Shown: positions 36,353 through 53,097, numbered from the stretch's first letter. The stretch is 64,000 nt of DNA from Paraphaeosphaeria minitans (GCA_015832175.1 WJXW01000003.1:1674001-1738000), one strand, 5' to 3'. The notes: generated by a model from the sequence alone, not told the origin. A program made the numbers and translations.

Positions 36353-39300
36353 TTCTGTGTATACTTAAGTAATATAGTAAAAAGACTAAACTATTTACTT
36401 CTTTATAATCTACCTTAATATCCTTAAAAATTAACTTACACTTTACACTAAAGAGTAAAAAGTGTAGCACCTTTTTTCTAAGCTTAAACCTAAGCTATAG
36501 AGAGCTATTACTAAGTACTATTAGGTGCCTATAACTAGGGAAGACCTTATTACATTAGGCTCTATATTTAAGCGAAACCTACGCCACGCACCTATAATAT
36601 AGAAGTTAAGCCTACGTTATATATTAAAGAAATCTAAAAATACTACGCTAAACTACTAAATATCTAAAATAATAGTAAGACCTAGAATAAGAAAAGTGTT
36701 ACCTACTATAAGTGCTATAAAGCTAGCTACTATACTAATAAATATAAAGGTAGTAATTCTAACTAAATTCCTATATAAGTAAACTATGTAAGAAAAGGCT
36801 AAGCCTTACCTATAACCTAAATGTAGTAAGGCGCCTACTAATTTATATCTTACTAGGCATAAAGCGCATATGTAGCGTAGTTAAAAATATAGACTTAAAA
36901 AGGGAACTCTAAATAATTCTTAACTTATTAGGTAATATTAGCCTAATTAGCTAGATTATTACTATTAAAATAAAACTAAAGCCTATTAAAGGGGCTAAGC
37001 TCTCTAAACTAGGATAAATTAAGGCTTAAAAATAAAGCACCTACGCTACCTATACGCTCTAGATATGTATTATAAATAATATAGGGGTAGAGCGTAGGAC
37101 AAAGACTACTATTTATAGCGTTAATAAAGAAAGGATCCCCTTCCTACTTAGTAACCCTTTTCTATAAGAAGGTAATATCTACTTTAATTATAGCTTACAA
37201 ATATAGTGCTAAGGCTATACTATAGCTTTAATACAGCTTATAACTATAAGGGACTTTAAAAATAATATAGAGTATACTAGCTTAGATTTATTTCTTCTAG
37301 GGGTCTTATAAATAACTAGTATAAGCTTAAAGCACTTAGCGCGCATTAATAAAGCATATATAGTATAGGTACTATATATTTCTAACGTATTACGCGAATA
37401 TAGTAATATATTTAATAAAAAAGTAGAGTCTACCCTACTAAATTTTAAGGAATCTAATTATGCTATCCCTATTATAGAGGGAAAGGAATCTCCTTATAGA
37501 CTACTTAATAATCTTTTAGAGTAGGAGCTTAAGGTACTTTAGGAGTACCTAAAAGATACCTTAAAAAAGGAATAGATTAAGTATAGCACTAGCCTAGCTA
37601 GAGCACTAATTTTATTTACCCCTAAAAAAGATAGTACACTATAGCTTTACGTAGATTATTAGGGCTTTAACGTAATTACTATTAAGAATTATTATCTACT
37701 ACCCTTAAGTAGAGAAACGCTTAAATACCTATTAGGTATATACTACTATACAACCCTTAATCTTTGTAACACCTACTATAGAATTTAGATCTAGGTAGGA
37801 GATAAGTAAAAAACTACATTCTAAACTTACTATAGCTATTTTAAATACTAAGTAATACTAATTAGCTTAACTAATGCCTCTACAAGCTTCTAGGTATATA
37901 TTAATAAGGCACTAGCACTACACCTAGATTATATATATATTATGTATCTAGATAATATACTTATCTATACGTATAATAAGAATTTTACACTTTACTAGCG
38001 CGATATCTACGCTGTGCTTAAATTAGTACGTAAGGCTAAACTTTTTATTAATTTAACTAAGTGTATATTTGCCTTAGATAAAGTCTACTTCTTTAGTTTT
38101 ATTATAACTACGCGAGAAGTCTACGCTAATTCTATATATATAGTAAATATTATAGAATAACTATAGCTAAGTAGTGTCTAAGAGCTCTAGTTATTTCTAG
38201 GCTTTATAAACTTTTATAGGCAATATATTAAGGTATATACACAGGATACCGCTCCTCTTTTAGACTTACTTAAGAAGAACTAAGTGTTCTAATAGTTAAT
38301 AAACACTAATAATACTTTTAAAATACTTAAATCGCGCTTCTTAAGTGCGCCTATTCTATGCTACTTTAACCCTACGCTACTAATCTAATTAGAGACTAAT
38401 ATATTTATTTTTATAATATATAGTATCCTTTTATAGCTACTTAAGGACTAGAAGTGGCACCTAGTTACTTTAATATTAAGAAAACTTTAAGCTATAGAGC
38501 TAAATTATAAAGTATATAACTTTAAGCTCCTTGCTATTGTCTACTATTTTAAGTAATAGAGATATTATTTAGATAGTATCTAGCACATAATTTAAGTACT
38601 AAGTAACTATAGTAACTTACGTAGTATACGCGCTGTACAGAAACTAAATCTATAATAAGTATAATAGGTAATATATCTAGTAGCTTTTAATTTTAAAGTA
38701 GAACACTACCTAGGGAAAACAAACCTAGCAGATAGACTATTAAGAAGGGTAGATTACGTACAGAAGAACCTATTACTAACCTATTTATTACTTACCTTAC
38801 AGAATAAAGTACTATAGAGGACTAAGGATAGTAGAGTAAGTAGATCTATAAATAAGCTAAGCTTATTAGGCGTATGTAAGACGTATATTACTAATATTTA
38901 TAAAGCTTTAAGGGCCTCTACTACTAGTGCTATAGTATATATACTATATGTACTACGCTTACTAGCTAGAGTATTAGTTAGTAGTAAACTTATAATAAAA
39001 GAGTCTAACTTTATTACTAAAGTTTAGTAGCTTTAGTAAAGGAATACTTTTACTATTAAGCGTATTACTAGCTTAAGGCGTAAAAGAAGCACTTAAAGTA
39101 GTAGTAAAGTATAAGTATAGCGCCTTAATAAAATAGAAGTTCTAAGGTATAATAGTAGATTATATATCCTAGATAAACTAGTTATTAGGTAAAAGATTTT
39201 GTTCTAGCACTATAATATATATATAGTAGTCTACTTTAGTGTACGTAGAACGCTTAAGGCTATTAAGAGAACCTACTATTAGCCTTTTATAAATTAAAAT

Positions 39301-40470
39301 ATTTAGAAGTATATAAAGACTTATACTATTTACTAAAGTAGTAAAGCTCTAAGGCATAGTAAGTATAACTAGCTATTACTTTTTCTAACACTAAAGGATA
39401 TTTTTAAGGAAGTCTTACTAAACTTTATAACTAGATTCTTACTAGTAAAGGATTAAGGCAGCTGCGCTTTTAATATAATCTTTGTAATTATATATAACTT
39501 TTCTAAGATAGCTATTTATATCTCTACATAGAAAATATAGAATATAAACAGATTTATAGAAGCCTACTTCTAAGAAGTTATCTTAAATTTTAGTATTTAG
39601 AAAGGTATTATATTTAATAAGGGCTCTATCTTTACCTTTGCTTTTTAGGCAGAAATATACTACTAACTATAGGTAAAGCGTAGGCTTAGCACTACTTTCT
39701 ACTCTTAAATAGATAGGTAAATAGAGCGCTAGAATTAGACGCTTAAATAATACCTTTATATATTTATTACACCTCTATAAATAAACTAGGTTAAACTACT
39801 CTTTATAGCTTAATTTATATAAAATACCTCTATCTATAATTTAACAAAAATAACGCCTTTTTATACTATATATAGTAAGCACCCTATTCTTACTACGCCT
39901 CCTGTAGATAGTAGGCTAGAGGGGGAGCTACTAGATATAGTTAAGAGAGTAAAATATATATATAGTATACACGCATTACTTATAGAGTACCTATATTTAG
40001 TATAAGAGTATTAGAGCTAGTACTATAATAAAAAGCACAAGTAAGAGTTATTCTAGAGAGGCGACTTAGTCCTACTTAGTATAAAAAATATATATATACT
40101 TTAATAACTAAGTAAGAAGCTATTAAGAAAATTTATTAGGCCCTTCTAAGTATAGGACGTAATTAGAATATAGGTATACTACCTACTCCTCCTACTATAC
40201 TATTACATTTATAATATATTTTATATTTCCCTTTTTAAATAATAAAAATTAAGGCTAGAAGTAAAAGATATTAATACTTAGCTACTAGAGGTTACACCTA
40301 AAGAAAGAGAAGTCTAGAAAGTAGAAGAAATTTTAGCTAAGTAAATAAGGAAGGGGTAAAAGTAATACCTACTCTACTAAAGAGGCTATAATAAAACTTA
40401 AGATACCTAGATTTTAGAGTTAGACTTTAAAAATATAGATAACTTAGTCTAAACTTTTAAAGGGAAAAGA
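36353..40470 (+). pseudogene. Gypsy Gag-Pol remnant of F1
   Basis: Landmarks: a CCHC zinc knuckle at 36704-36745 read as YYKCYKASYYTNKY, with the first and last Cys and the His all turned to Tyr; reverse transcriptase about 37560-38000 with the box YLDN at 37945-37956 for YLDD, followed by ILIYT; RNase H about 38340-38600; integrase about 39100-39900; and a C-terminal chromodomain-like segment about 40370-40460 with RGYNKT and D(T)xILELD. The order fits a chromovirus. Stops are mainly TAA/TAG. Confidence 0.82.
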
Positions 40471-40649
40471 GCTACGTATATAAAGAAAAGATAAAAAATA
40501 TAATAAGAGTATATAAAACGTAGATATAATGTATATTATTATAGAGCACTATAGCTTATAGAGTACTTATAGCTTATTAGGGGTATTTACCTAAAACTTA
40601 TAGACTAGCTTCTAAGAAGCGATCTAGCTAAACTACGCGCTACCTACGC

Positions 40650-41748
40650 CCCCCCTACTTATTATTTTTATAATCCTTACTATCTTTACTATCTTTACTT
40701 ATTGCACCTTTAGTAGTAACTTCCTCCTTACTCTCTTTATTACTATTATCTAAGTTACCCTTATTACAGCAAGGAGTAGACGCTAAATTAACTTAGGGTA
40801 AGCTATTAGTATACGTTTTAAGTGTAGAAAAGGTATAAACTTACTATCTACTATATAAGGGGAATAACTACTTTAAGAGCACTAGTAATCTAATACTACT
40901 CTACTAGGATTAAGCCTAGGTACTAAGGGCTAGTAGTAGGCACCTAGGTCGCTACACCTATAGGTGTACTAATATAAGTTATAACACGCTAGCGTTTAGC
41001 TAGCTCTAAGTTAAATTACTTTTAGTAATAAGCTAGCTTTAAGCCTACTACTTTTATATACTTATCTATCCTACACTGCCCGCCTAGGGTCTTTATAACT
41101 ATAATATAATAGCAGTTACAAAGGGCGTATAGGTAATTAAGGCGCCTATTTATTACCTTTAGCACCTATAAATATTAGCTAAAGCGTATATATAGCGCGC
41201 AACTCTAGATATACTAAGTTATAGCTTTTATAATTACCCTTAATATAATAGTTATAGCGCTTATTTTTATTTTTTATATAGTTTTTAGAAAGCGTTACTA
41301 AGTTCTGCGTATAGCGTATATAAGTTATAAACACTATATTATAGTCTATACGCTTAGTATCTCTGCTAAACGTAAAGGTAGTAGTACTACGTAGATTAGA
41401 CTTTTTAATATACTTAGGTACTAGGTAGTATAGCATTTTAAATAATTAAGGAGGTTATTTAAAGGTTAAGCGCTTCGTCTATGCTAAGAATATAGTAGTT
41501 ATATATTATATAGGTAGAGAGCACACAAAGATTAACATAATATTAAAACTATATAGCCCTACTACTTTATATTACAAAAGGCTATAGTAAATAGAAGGCG
41601 TAGGAGCCTTATAATAAATAATATACGTAATGCGTTTATAACGCGCACTATTTACTTATAACACGCTATTATTACGCACATAACGTGCACCCCTATAGAT
41701 ACTCTTTTCCTTTCCTATAGGGTAAGGTTTTTATTAAGGCTATAGCAT
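40650..41748 (-). pseudogene. Antisense reading frame in the F1 3' region, unknown protein
   Basis: Antisense to pol, from an ATG at 41746-41748, 64 bp from the 3' LTR, to about 40650. Some 365 codons remain protein-like once TAA/TAG are read as lost Gln or Trp. Uninterrupted part: 85 codons at 41179-41436, including MLYYLVPKYIKKSN and KRIDYNIVFITYIRYTQNL. There is a Cys-type cluster (CN-x-C-like, now Tyr-rich) and then IYTLANIYRC-like residues. The C-terminal tail is charged: NKGDLDNSDKESKEK-like in the copy at 8850-9952. The two copies agree frame for frame. No family recognised; I assign no function. Confidence 0.45.
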
Positions 41749-41811
41749 GCTGTAGAGGACTACAGCTAGAGGGGGAGGTTCTGTAATAGGTAAATTATAA
41801 TATTATTATAG

Positions 41812-41996
41812 TGTTGTAGTATTTAGCGCTAAAGCCTTATAGAGGGCCTATGCGCTAAGTAAGCTAGCTATGTAAAACTTATACTACGCCCTAACTCTAC
41901 ACAAGATAAGTATTATTCTATTAATATTACTAAGTTATCTTTTTACTATCCTTCCTAGTGTGAAGTAAGTACTATTACCTATAACTAGACTTTATA
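41812..41996 (+). repeat. 3' LTR of Gypsy F1 (185 bp)
   Basis: TGTTGTAGTATTT to CTAGACTTTATA. RIP has changed the terminal CA to TA. F2 begins immediately after it. Confidence 0.85.
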
Positions 41997-42109
41997 TAAG
42001 CTATAAGTGCTCTATAAGTTATAGTGCTCTATAATATAATATATTATATCTATATTTTATATACTTTTATTATATTCTTCACCTCTTTTTTATATGCGTA
42101 GCTCTTTTC

Positions 42110-45100
42110 CTTTTAAAAATTTACACTAAGTTATTTATATCTTTAAAATCTAACTCTAGAATCTAGGTATCCTAAGTCTTATTATAGCCTTTCTAGTAGA
42201 GTAGGTATTACTTTTACTACTTTTTTATTTACTAAGCTAGGATTTCTTTTACTTTTTAGGCTTTTCCTCCTTTAGGTATAACCTCTAGTAGTTAGTTGTT
42301 AATGTCTTCTACTCTTAGCCTTAGTTTCTATTATTTAAGAAGGGAAATATAAAACACGTTATAAATATAATAGTGTAGTAAAAAGAGTAGGCAGTATGCC
42401 TATATTCTAACTACGTCCTATACTTAGAAAAGTTTAATAACTTTCCTAATAGCTTCTTACTTAGTTATTAAGGTATATATATATTCTTTGTGCTAAGTAG
42501 GACTACGTTACCTCTCTAGAATAACTCTTACTTATACTTCTTATTATAGTACTAGCTCTAATACTCTTATACTAAGTATAGGTACTCTATAAGGAATACG
42601 CGTGCGCTATATATATATTTTACTCTCTTAATTATATCTAGTAGCTCCCCCTGTAGCCTACTGTCTATAAGAGGCGTATTAAGAATAGGGTGCTTACTAT
42701 ATATAGTATAGAAAGGCGTTATGTTTATTAAATTATAGATAGAGTTGTTATACATAAATTAAGCTATTAGAAGTAGTTTAACCTAGTTTGTTTATAGAGG
42801 TGTAATAAATATATAAAGGTATTATTTAAGCGTCTAATTCTAGCGCTCTATTTACCTATCTATTTAAGAGTAGAAAGTAGTGCTAAGCCTACGCTTTACC
42901 TATAGTTAGTAGTATATTTCTGCCTAAAAAGCGAAGGTAAAGATAGAGCCTTTATTAGATATAATACCTTTCTAAATACTAAAATTTAAGATAACTTCTT
43001 AGAAGTAGGCTTCTATAAATCTGTTTATATTCTATATTTTCTATGTAGAGATATAAATAGCTATCTTAGAAAAGTTATATATAATTACAAAGATTATTTT
43101 AAAAGCGCAGCTGCCTTAATCCTTTACTAGTAAGAATCTAGTTATAAAGTTTAGTAAGACTTCCTTAAAGATATCCTTTAGTGTTAGAAAAGGTAATAGC
43201 TAGCTATACTTACTATACCTTAGAGTTTTACTCCTTTAGTAAATAGTATAAGCTTTTACGTACTTCTAAATATTTTAACTTATAAAAGGCTAATAGTAGG
43301 TCCTCTTAATAGCCTTAAGCGTTCTACGTATACTAAAGTGGCCTACTATGTATATATTATAGTGCTAGAATAAAATCTCTTACCTAATTACTAGTTTATT
43401 TAGAATATATAATCTACTATTATACCTTAGGACTTCTATTTTATTAAGGTACTATACTTATATTTTACTACTACTTTAAGTGCTTCTCTAACGCCTTAAG
43501 CTAGTAATACACTTATTAGTAAAGGTGTTCCTTTACTAAAGCTACTAAACTTTAGTAATAAAGTTAGACTCTTTTATTATAAGTTTACTACTAACTAATA
43601 CTCTAGCTAGTAAGCGTAGTACATATAGCGTGTACACTATAGCACTAGTAGTAGGAATCTTTATAGCTCTATAAATATTAGTAATATACATCTTATATGC
43701 GCCTAATAAGCTTAGCTTATTTATAGATCTACTTACTCTACTATGCTTAGTCCTCTATAGTATTTTATTCTATAGGGTAGGTAATAAATAGGTTAGTAAT
43801 AGGTTCTCCTATACATAATCTACCCTGCTTAATAGTCTATCTACTAGGTTTATTTTCCCTAGGCAGTGTTTCACTTTAAAATTAAAAGCTACTAGATATA
43901 TTACCTATTATACTTATTATAGGTTTAGCTTCTATATAGCGCGTATACTGCGTAAGTTATTATAGTTACTTAGTACTTAAATTATATACTATATGCTATC
44001 TAGATAATATCTCTATTACTTAAAGTAGTAGATAATAGCAAGGAGCTTAAGGTTATATACTTTATAATTTAGCTCTACAGCTTAAAGTTTCCTTAATATA
44101 AAAGTAACTAGGTGCCACTTTTAGTCTTTAAATAGCTGCGAAAGGATACTATATATTATAAAAGTAGATATATTAGTCTCTAATTAGATTAGTAGCGTAA
44201 AGTTAAAGTAGTGTATAATAGGCGCACTTAAGAAGCGTGTTTTAAATATTTTAAAAGTATTATTAGCCTTTACTAACTATTAGAACACTTAGTTCTTCTT
44301 AAGTAGGTCTAAAAGAGGAGTAGTTCCTCGCGTATATGCCTTAATAAATCGCTTATAAAAGTTTATAAAGCTTAGAAATGACTAGAGCTTTAAAATGCTA
44401 GTTAGCTATAGCTATTCTATAATAGTTACTATATACATAGGATTAGCGCAGATTCCTTATATAGTTATAATAAAACTAAAAAAGTAGACTTCGCCTAAAG
44501 TAAATATACACTTAGTTAAATTAATAAAAAGTTTAGCTTTACGCAGTAATTTAAGCATAGTGTAGATAGTGCGCTAATAAAGCATAAGATCCTTATTATA
44601 GGTATAAATAAGTATATAATCTAGATACATAATATATATATAATCTAGGTATAGTACTAGTGCCTTATTAATATATACCTAGAAGCTTATAAGGGTATTA
44701 GTTAAGCTAAAAAGTATTACTAAGTATTTAAAGTGGCTATAGCAAGTCTAGAATATAGTTTTCTACTTATCTCCTGCCTAGATCTAAATTCTATAGTAGG
44801 CGTTACAAAGATTAAGGGTTATATAGTAGTATACACCTAATAGGCAGTTAAGCGTCTTTCTAACTAAAGGTAGTAGGTAATAATTCTTAATAGTAATTAC
44901 GTTAAAGCCCTAATAATCTATATAAAGCCGCAGTGTGCTATCTTTCTTAAAGGCAAATAGAATTAGTACTCTAGCTATGCTAGTGCTGTGCCTAATCTAT
45001 CCTTTTTTTAAGGCATCTTTTAGATACTTCTAAAGTACCTTAAGCTTCTACTCTAAGAGATTATAAAGTAGTCTATAAGGAGGTTCCTTTCTTTCTATAA

Positions 45101-46850
45101 TAGGGATAGTATAATTAGATTCCTTAAAATTTAGTAGAGTAAACGCTACTTTTATATTAAATATATTACTATATTTGCGTAATATGTTCGAAATGCGTAG
45201 TACCTACACTATATATACTTTATTAATACGCGCTAGGTGCTCTAAGCTTACACTAGTTATTTATAAGACCCCTAAAAGAAATAAATCTAAGCTAGTATAC
45301 TTTATATTATCTTTAAAGTCCCTTATAGTAATAAGCTATATTAAAGCTATAGTATGGCCCTAGCGCTATATTTATAAGCTATAATTAAGGTAGATATTAC
45401 CTTTTTATAAGGAAGAGTTACTAAGTAGGAAAGGGATCCCTTTTTTATTAACGCTATAGATAGTAGTTTTTATCCTACGCTCTACTCCTATATTATTTAT
45501 AATACGCACCTAGAGCGTATAGGCAGCGTAGGTGCTCTACTTTTAGGCTCTAATCTATTCTAGTTTAGGAAGCTTAGCCCCTTTAATAAGCTTTAGGTTT
45601 ATTTTAATAGTAATAATCTAGCTAATTAGGCTAATATTAGTCTATAGGTTAAGAATCATTTAAAGTTCCCTCTTTAAGCCTATATCTCTAGCTGCGCTAC
45701 ACGTGCGCTTTATATCTAGTAAGATATAAATTAGTAGGCGCCTTACTATACTTAAGTTATAGGTAAGACTTAGCCTTTTCCTATATAGTTTACTTATATA
45801 GGAATCTAGTTAGAATTACTACCTTTATATTTATTAGTATAGTAGCTAGTTTTATAGCACTTATAGTAGATAACACTTTTCTTATCCTAAGTCTTACTAT
45901 TACGTTTAGATATTTAGTAGTTTAGCGTAGTATCTTTAAATTTCTTTAATATATAATATAGGCTTAACTCCTGTGTTATAGGTGCGTAGCGTAGGTTTCG
46001 CTTAAGCGTAGAGCCTAAAGTAATAAAGTCTTCCCTAGTTATAGGCACCTAATAGTAGTTAGTAATAGCCTTCTATAGCTTAGGTTTAAGCTTAGAGAAG
46101 AAGTGCTGTACCTTTTACTCTTTAGTATAAAATGTAAGTTAATCTTTAAGAATATTAAAGTAGGTTATAAAAAAGTAAATAGTTTAGTTTTTTTACTATA
46201 TTACCTAAGTATACGCTATAGCTACTTCTAGGCTGCAATTTACTAGATCTAAAAGTAAGTTAAGTATATACTACTTACAGTATTTTTAGGTAGGTGTTTC
46301 TCTCTTAGCTTTAAAAGTGCACTTATAGTATATATACTATAGTTCTCTTAGGTCGCCTATAAGGTACTATATTACCTAGATAACCTTATTTCTATCCTAC
46401 ACAAATTCTTATAGTAAGAGGCAAAAGGCCACTTTATAGAAATAAAAAAATTTATAATACTTCTTAAAGTTCTTACCTTTATATTTAATAGGGTCCTTAA
46501 GTTAAAGCGTACGCTTAATATATATTACTATATATACTATAAGCGTGTCCCGCTTATATATATTAGTAAATAGGATTTTAATATTCTTAGTAGTAGCTAC
46601 TACGCTAGGGGTTTAGCTTATACTTTTAAGTTAGGAGATTTTATCTTCTAAAGTATAAAGTTAATATATAGCGTAAAGCTTATTACACTTCTTTTTAGTA
46701 ACTAGAATACACTACTTAAATATTAGAAATAGGCTTAAGTTATATATTACTAGCTCTCCTTCTATATACTAAGTAAGAGGGTCTTTACTACCTTTAGGGG
46801 CTTTAGGTAAAGTCTACCCCCTACTAGTAGTTTATATAACTCTAGGAGCT
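42110..46850 (-). pseudogene. Gypsy Gag-Pol remnant of F2
   Basis: Mirror image of the F1 polyprotein with additional N-terminal gag (about 46220-46850) that F1 lacks. The chromodomain lies near 42120-42230, the integrase near 42700-43500, the reverse-transcriptase box near 44620-44640 and the zinc knuckle near 45870-45900. Frame destroyed by TAA/TAG. Positions are mapped by comparison with F1 and are approximate. Confidence 0.75.
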
Positions 46851-46882
46851 ATCCTTAGACTATTATAGATAAAGTATTATTA

Positions 46883-47067
46883 TATAAGGTCTAGTTATAG
46901 GTAATAGTACTTACTTTATACTAGGAAGGATAGTAAAAGGATAACTTAGTAATATTAATAAAATAATACTTATCTTATGTAGAGTTAGGGCGCGGCGTAG
47001 GTTTTGCGCAGCTGGCTCGCTTAGCGAACAGGCCCTCTATAAGGCCTTGGCGCTAGATACCACAACA
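46883..47067 (-). repeat. 5' LTR of Gypsy F2, half RIP-mutated and half intact
   Basis: 185 bp on the minus strand. From 46985 to 47067 it is GC-rich and apparently unmutated (for example GCGCGGCG and CCACAACA), while the inner part is AT-rich like the rest of the element. The two other LTR copies show C-to-T and G-to-A changes against it. Confidence 0.85.
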
Positions 47068-47107
47068 CCACAACAATATTGTAATCTACCCGTTACAGCA
47101 GTCCTGT
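47068..47107. repeat. Short fragment of family-F 3' internal sequence
   Basis: CCACAACAATATTGTAATC here corresponds to the RIP-altered inverted text just before the F LTRs at 9990-10015 and 41785-41811. So the outside of the F2 5' LTR is homologous to the end of an F element, as if two F copies had shared this LTR. Confidence 0.5.
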
Positions 47108-48896
47108 ATGCACGGGGACTATCCTTTATGCTTTTTGTTAGGTATGATGCACTAAGCGGAGAGACGTACGGTGGTAATACATAATTCAATATCACCACGT
47201 CAGATCTTATCATATATTAACAACTCTTGGGAGCCCAAGAATCACCCCAGTCGATCCAGGTGTCCGTCACTATGGATACTATGCCTCGTATTGATTCATG
47301 GATCGGACCCCCTGTCTCACACCAAAAGTTACTGATCCTACAATTGGGCACTGATTATCATCTAAACATCGTTGTGGCATAATTTGCAAGTTTTTCTTAT
47401 TGCTCAGATCAGTGTCGTTCATACTGCGCACTTGTATCGCATGCCGTCCAGTGGCTTGCCTATTAGACGAGTAAGATAGCTTGTGGGCGAGCCAGGATCA
47501 TCGCAGCTGATGGTTATGTTTCCGAATATCTCCCTCCAATGTTTGGATCAGCGTGAATTGAAATATCATAATCCAACCTCATCCACACCCACGATGCGAG
47601 TACTGATCTTTAGTCACAGTTGATGTCATACAGTACTTAAGAAACTATGAGCACTTGGTGCAGACTGAAGTCTGAGTGGAGATTAAATCTCCACATCTTC
47701 AGATTGAACGGCATCTGGACCACCGCGTTACCTGAATCTTTCCCATCTATTGCATTGCCTACGAAACCCATTAAAAACATCGCCTCATACGCCAGCTCTA
47801 TTTTTCCGCGCTATACTTATACATTCCAAGCTCAAAATAAACACCACCCATGCCAGTTGCCTGACTCTCATTTTCCTGTCCCACCCCCCAAAGGTCTATG
47901 GCAAAGTTGTGTGGCCCCAGCTAAGATAGCATGCCGCTTGTCATCATCCGTTTGATTGCCTTCGCATTGGGGATGGAGACGTTGAAAGACAGCGTAGTGT
48001 TGAAAATGGCATCCGCGGGCCAGGGTGTGTCTTTACGTAAACTGACAAAGACAGAGATGCTAGCTAAGTCCAAAGTGTGGAGTCATGCACGAACTATTAG
48101 TGTCAGAGACACAGCAACTTCGTACTAGGGCGTCTCGTACGGGGCGGGCCGAATCCTGGGTTTTTCGTCATGCAGTAGTAATCGAGGCGGGTGATAGTCC
48201 GTATTTGGGTATCGTTGTTAGAGGTGGAAGAACAGGTACCAAAAGTTAAAAAGAAGAGCAGTAGTAAGACTTGCATGCTTGAATATGGATAATGTCAAAT
48301 AAACAAATCGTGGAGATTGAATGTATGGCGGATAAGGGACAGCATATTTTTGGGGATTAAAAGGCTAATTCTACCTTTGTGGTGTTGCGGTCTATGACTA
48401 GCGAGTGTCCGTGGTAGCACTCAGAGTATTGCCACATGTATTAATCCATAAATGTTTGTTACCTTTAGGTACCGTTCGTTCCATCTGGTGCTGTGGGTCC
48501 CATGTGTGGTCAGGACACGCTCATAGGTGACACTGACTGTTTCAGTCAACCACAACATCAGGATTATAATATACCATCACGTTAATTATAGGTTCCTGAG
48601 CCTGGAGGCACACTTGCACAGGCAGTACGAATGCTCGTGTCACGGCTGCTAGGACGAACACCAGGTTGTGTTCTCCGATAACAAGGGCGTGATTATGGAT
48701 ATAGTGTCCCAGAATCGTTGCACTGGCATCGTGACCTGCCTTGTGCGCTGCAAATATATGGAAGCTTGATGTCGTGTTGAAACACCCCAAAGCCAAGTAC
48801 TAACCTTCCCCGCTGTTGCCGTGGGCGCCGCGCCCTTCACAACCGCGTACAAGTGTACCAAACCTGAATGCCTTGACGCGTGATGCGGAATACTGC
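47108..48896. other. 1.8 kb without a recognised gene at the border of the repeat block
   Basis: Normal base composition and no LTR sequence. Several short frames exist on both strands (for example 47647-47955 plus and 48542-48796 minus), but none has a recognisable domain or clear splice structure. Two neighbouring perfect inverted repeats lie at 47661-47674 and 47676-47694. It includes the SMC5 3' untranslated region on its right. Confidence 0.5.

Positions 48897-53097
<4,201 letters not shown>

Larger units (their letters stand above)
36353..41996 (+). mobile_element. Gypsy chromovirus F1, 5'-truncated, with 3' LTR
   Basis: Plus-strand Gypsy element of a third family. It starts abruptly in gag at the junction with D and has no 5' LTR. 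It continues through pol and chromodomain to about 40470, then a 1.3-kb downstream region containing an antisense frame, and ends in a 185-bp 3' LTR (41812-41996). Its gag-pol part is the inverted counterpart of F2 (41997 to about 46220), and its tail is a direct repeat of 8784-10200. Confidence 0.85.
41997..47067 (-). mobile_element. Gypsy chromovirus F2, 3'-truncated, with 5' LTR
   Basis: Minus-strand copy of family F. The 5' LTR is 46883-47067, followed leftwards by gag, pol and chromodomain. It stops at 41997, directly against the LTR of F1, at the point corresponding to about 40580 in F1, so the downstream region and 3' LTR are missing. F1 and F2 therefore form a tail-to-tail inverted repeat of about 4.2 kb with a 1.4-kb centre. 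Confidence 0.82.

Noticed and set aside
36288..36470. 60-codon minus-strand frame
   Set aside because: Crosses the D/F1 junction, so it is a chimera of two dead elements and antisense to F1 gag.
1..46980. CRISPR array, rRNA or tRNA genes in the repeat block
   Set aside because: Repeats are LTR-element based; no spacer-repeat periodicity, no rRNA blocks and no tRNA cloverleaf seen. The tRNA-like match is only the primer binding site.
48542..48861. Overlapping 84- and 70-codon minus-strand frames downstream of SMC5
   Set aside because: No domain, mutually overlapping, in the SMC5 3' region; not supported as genes.
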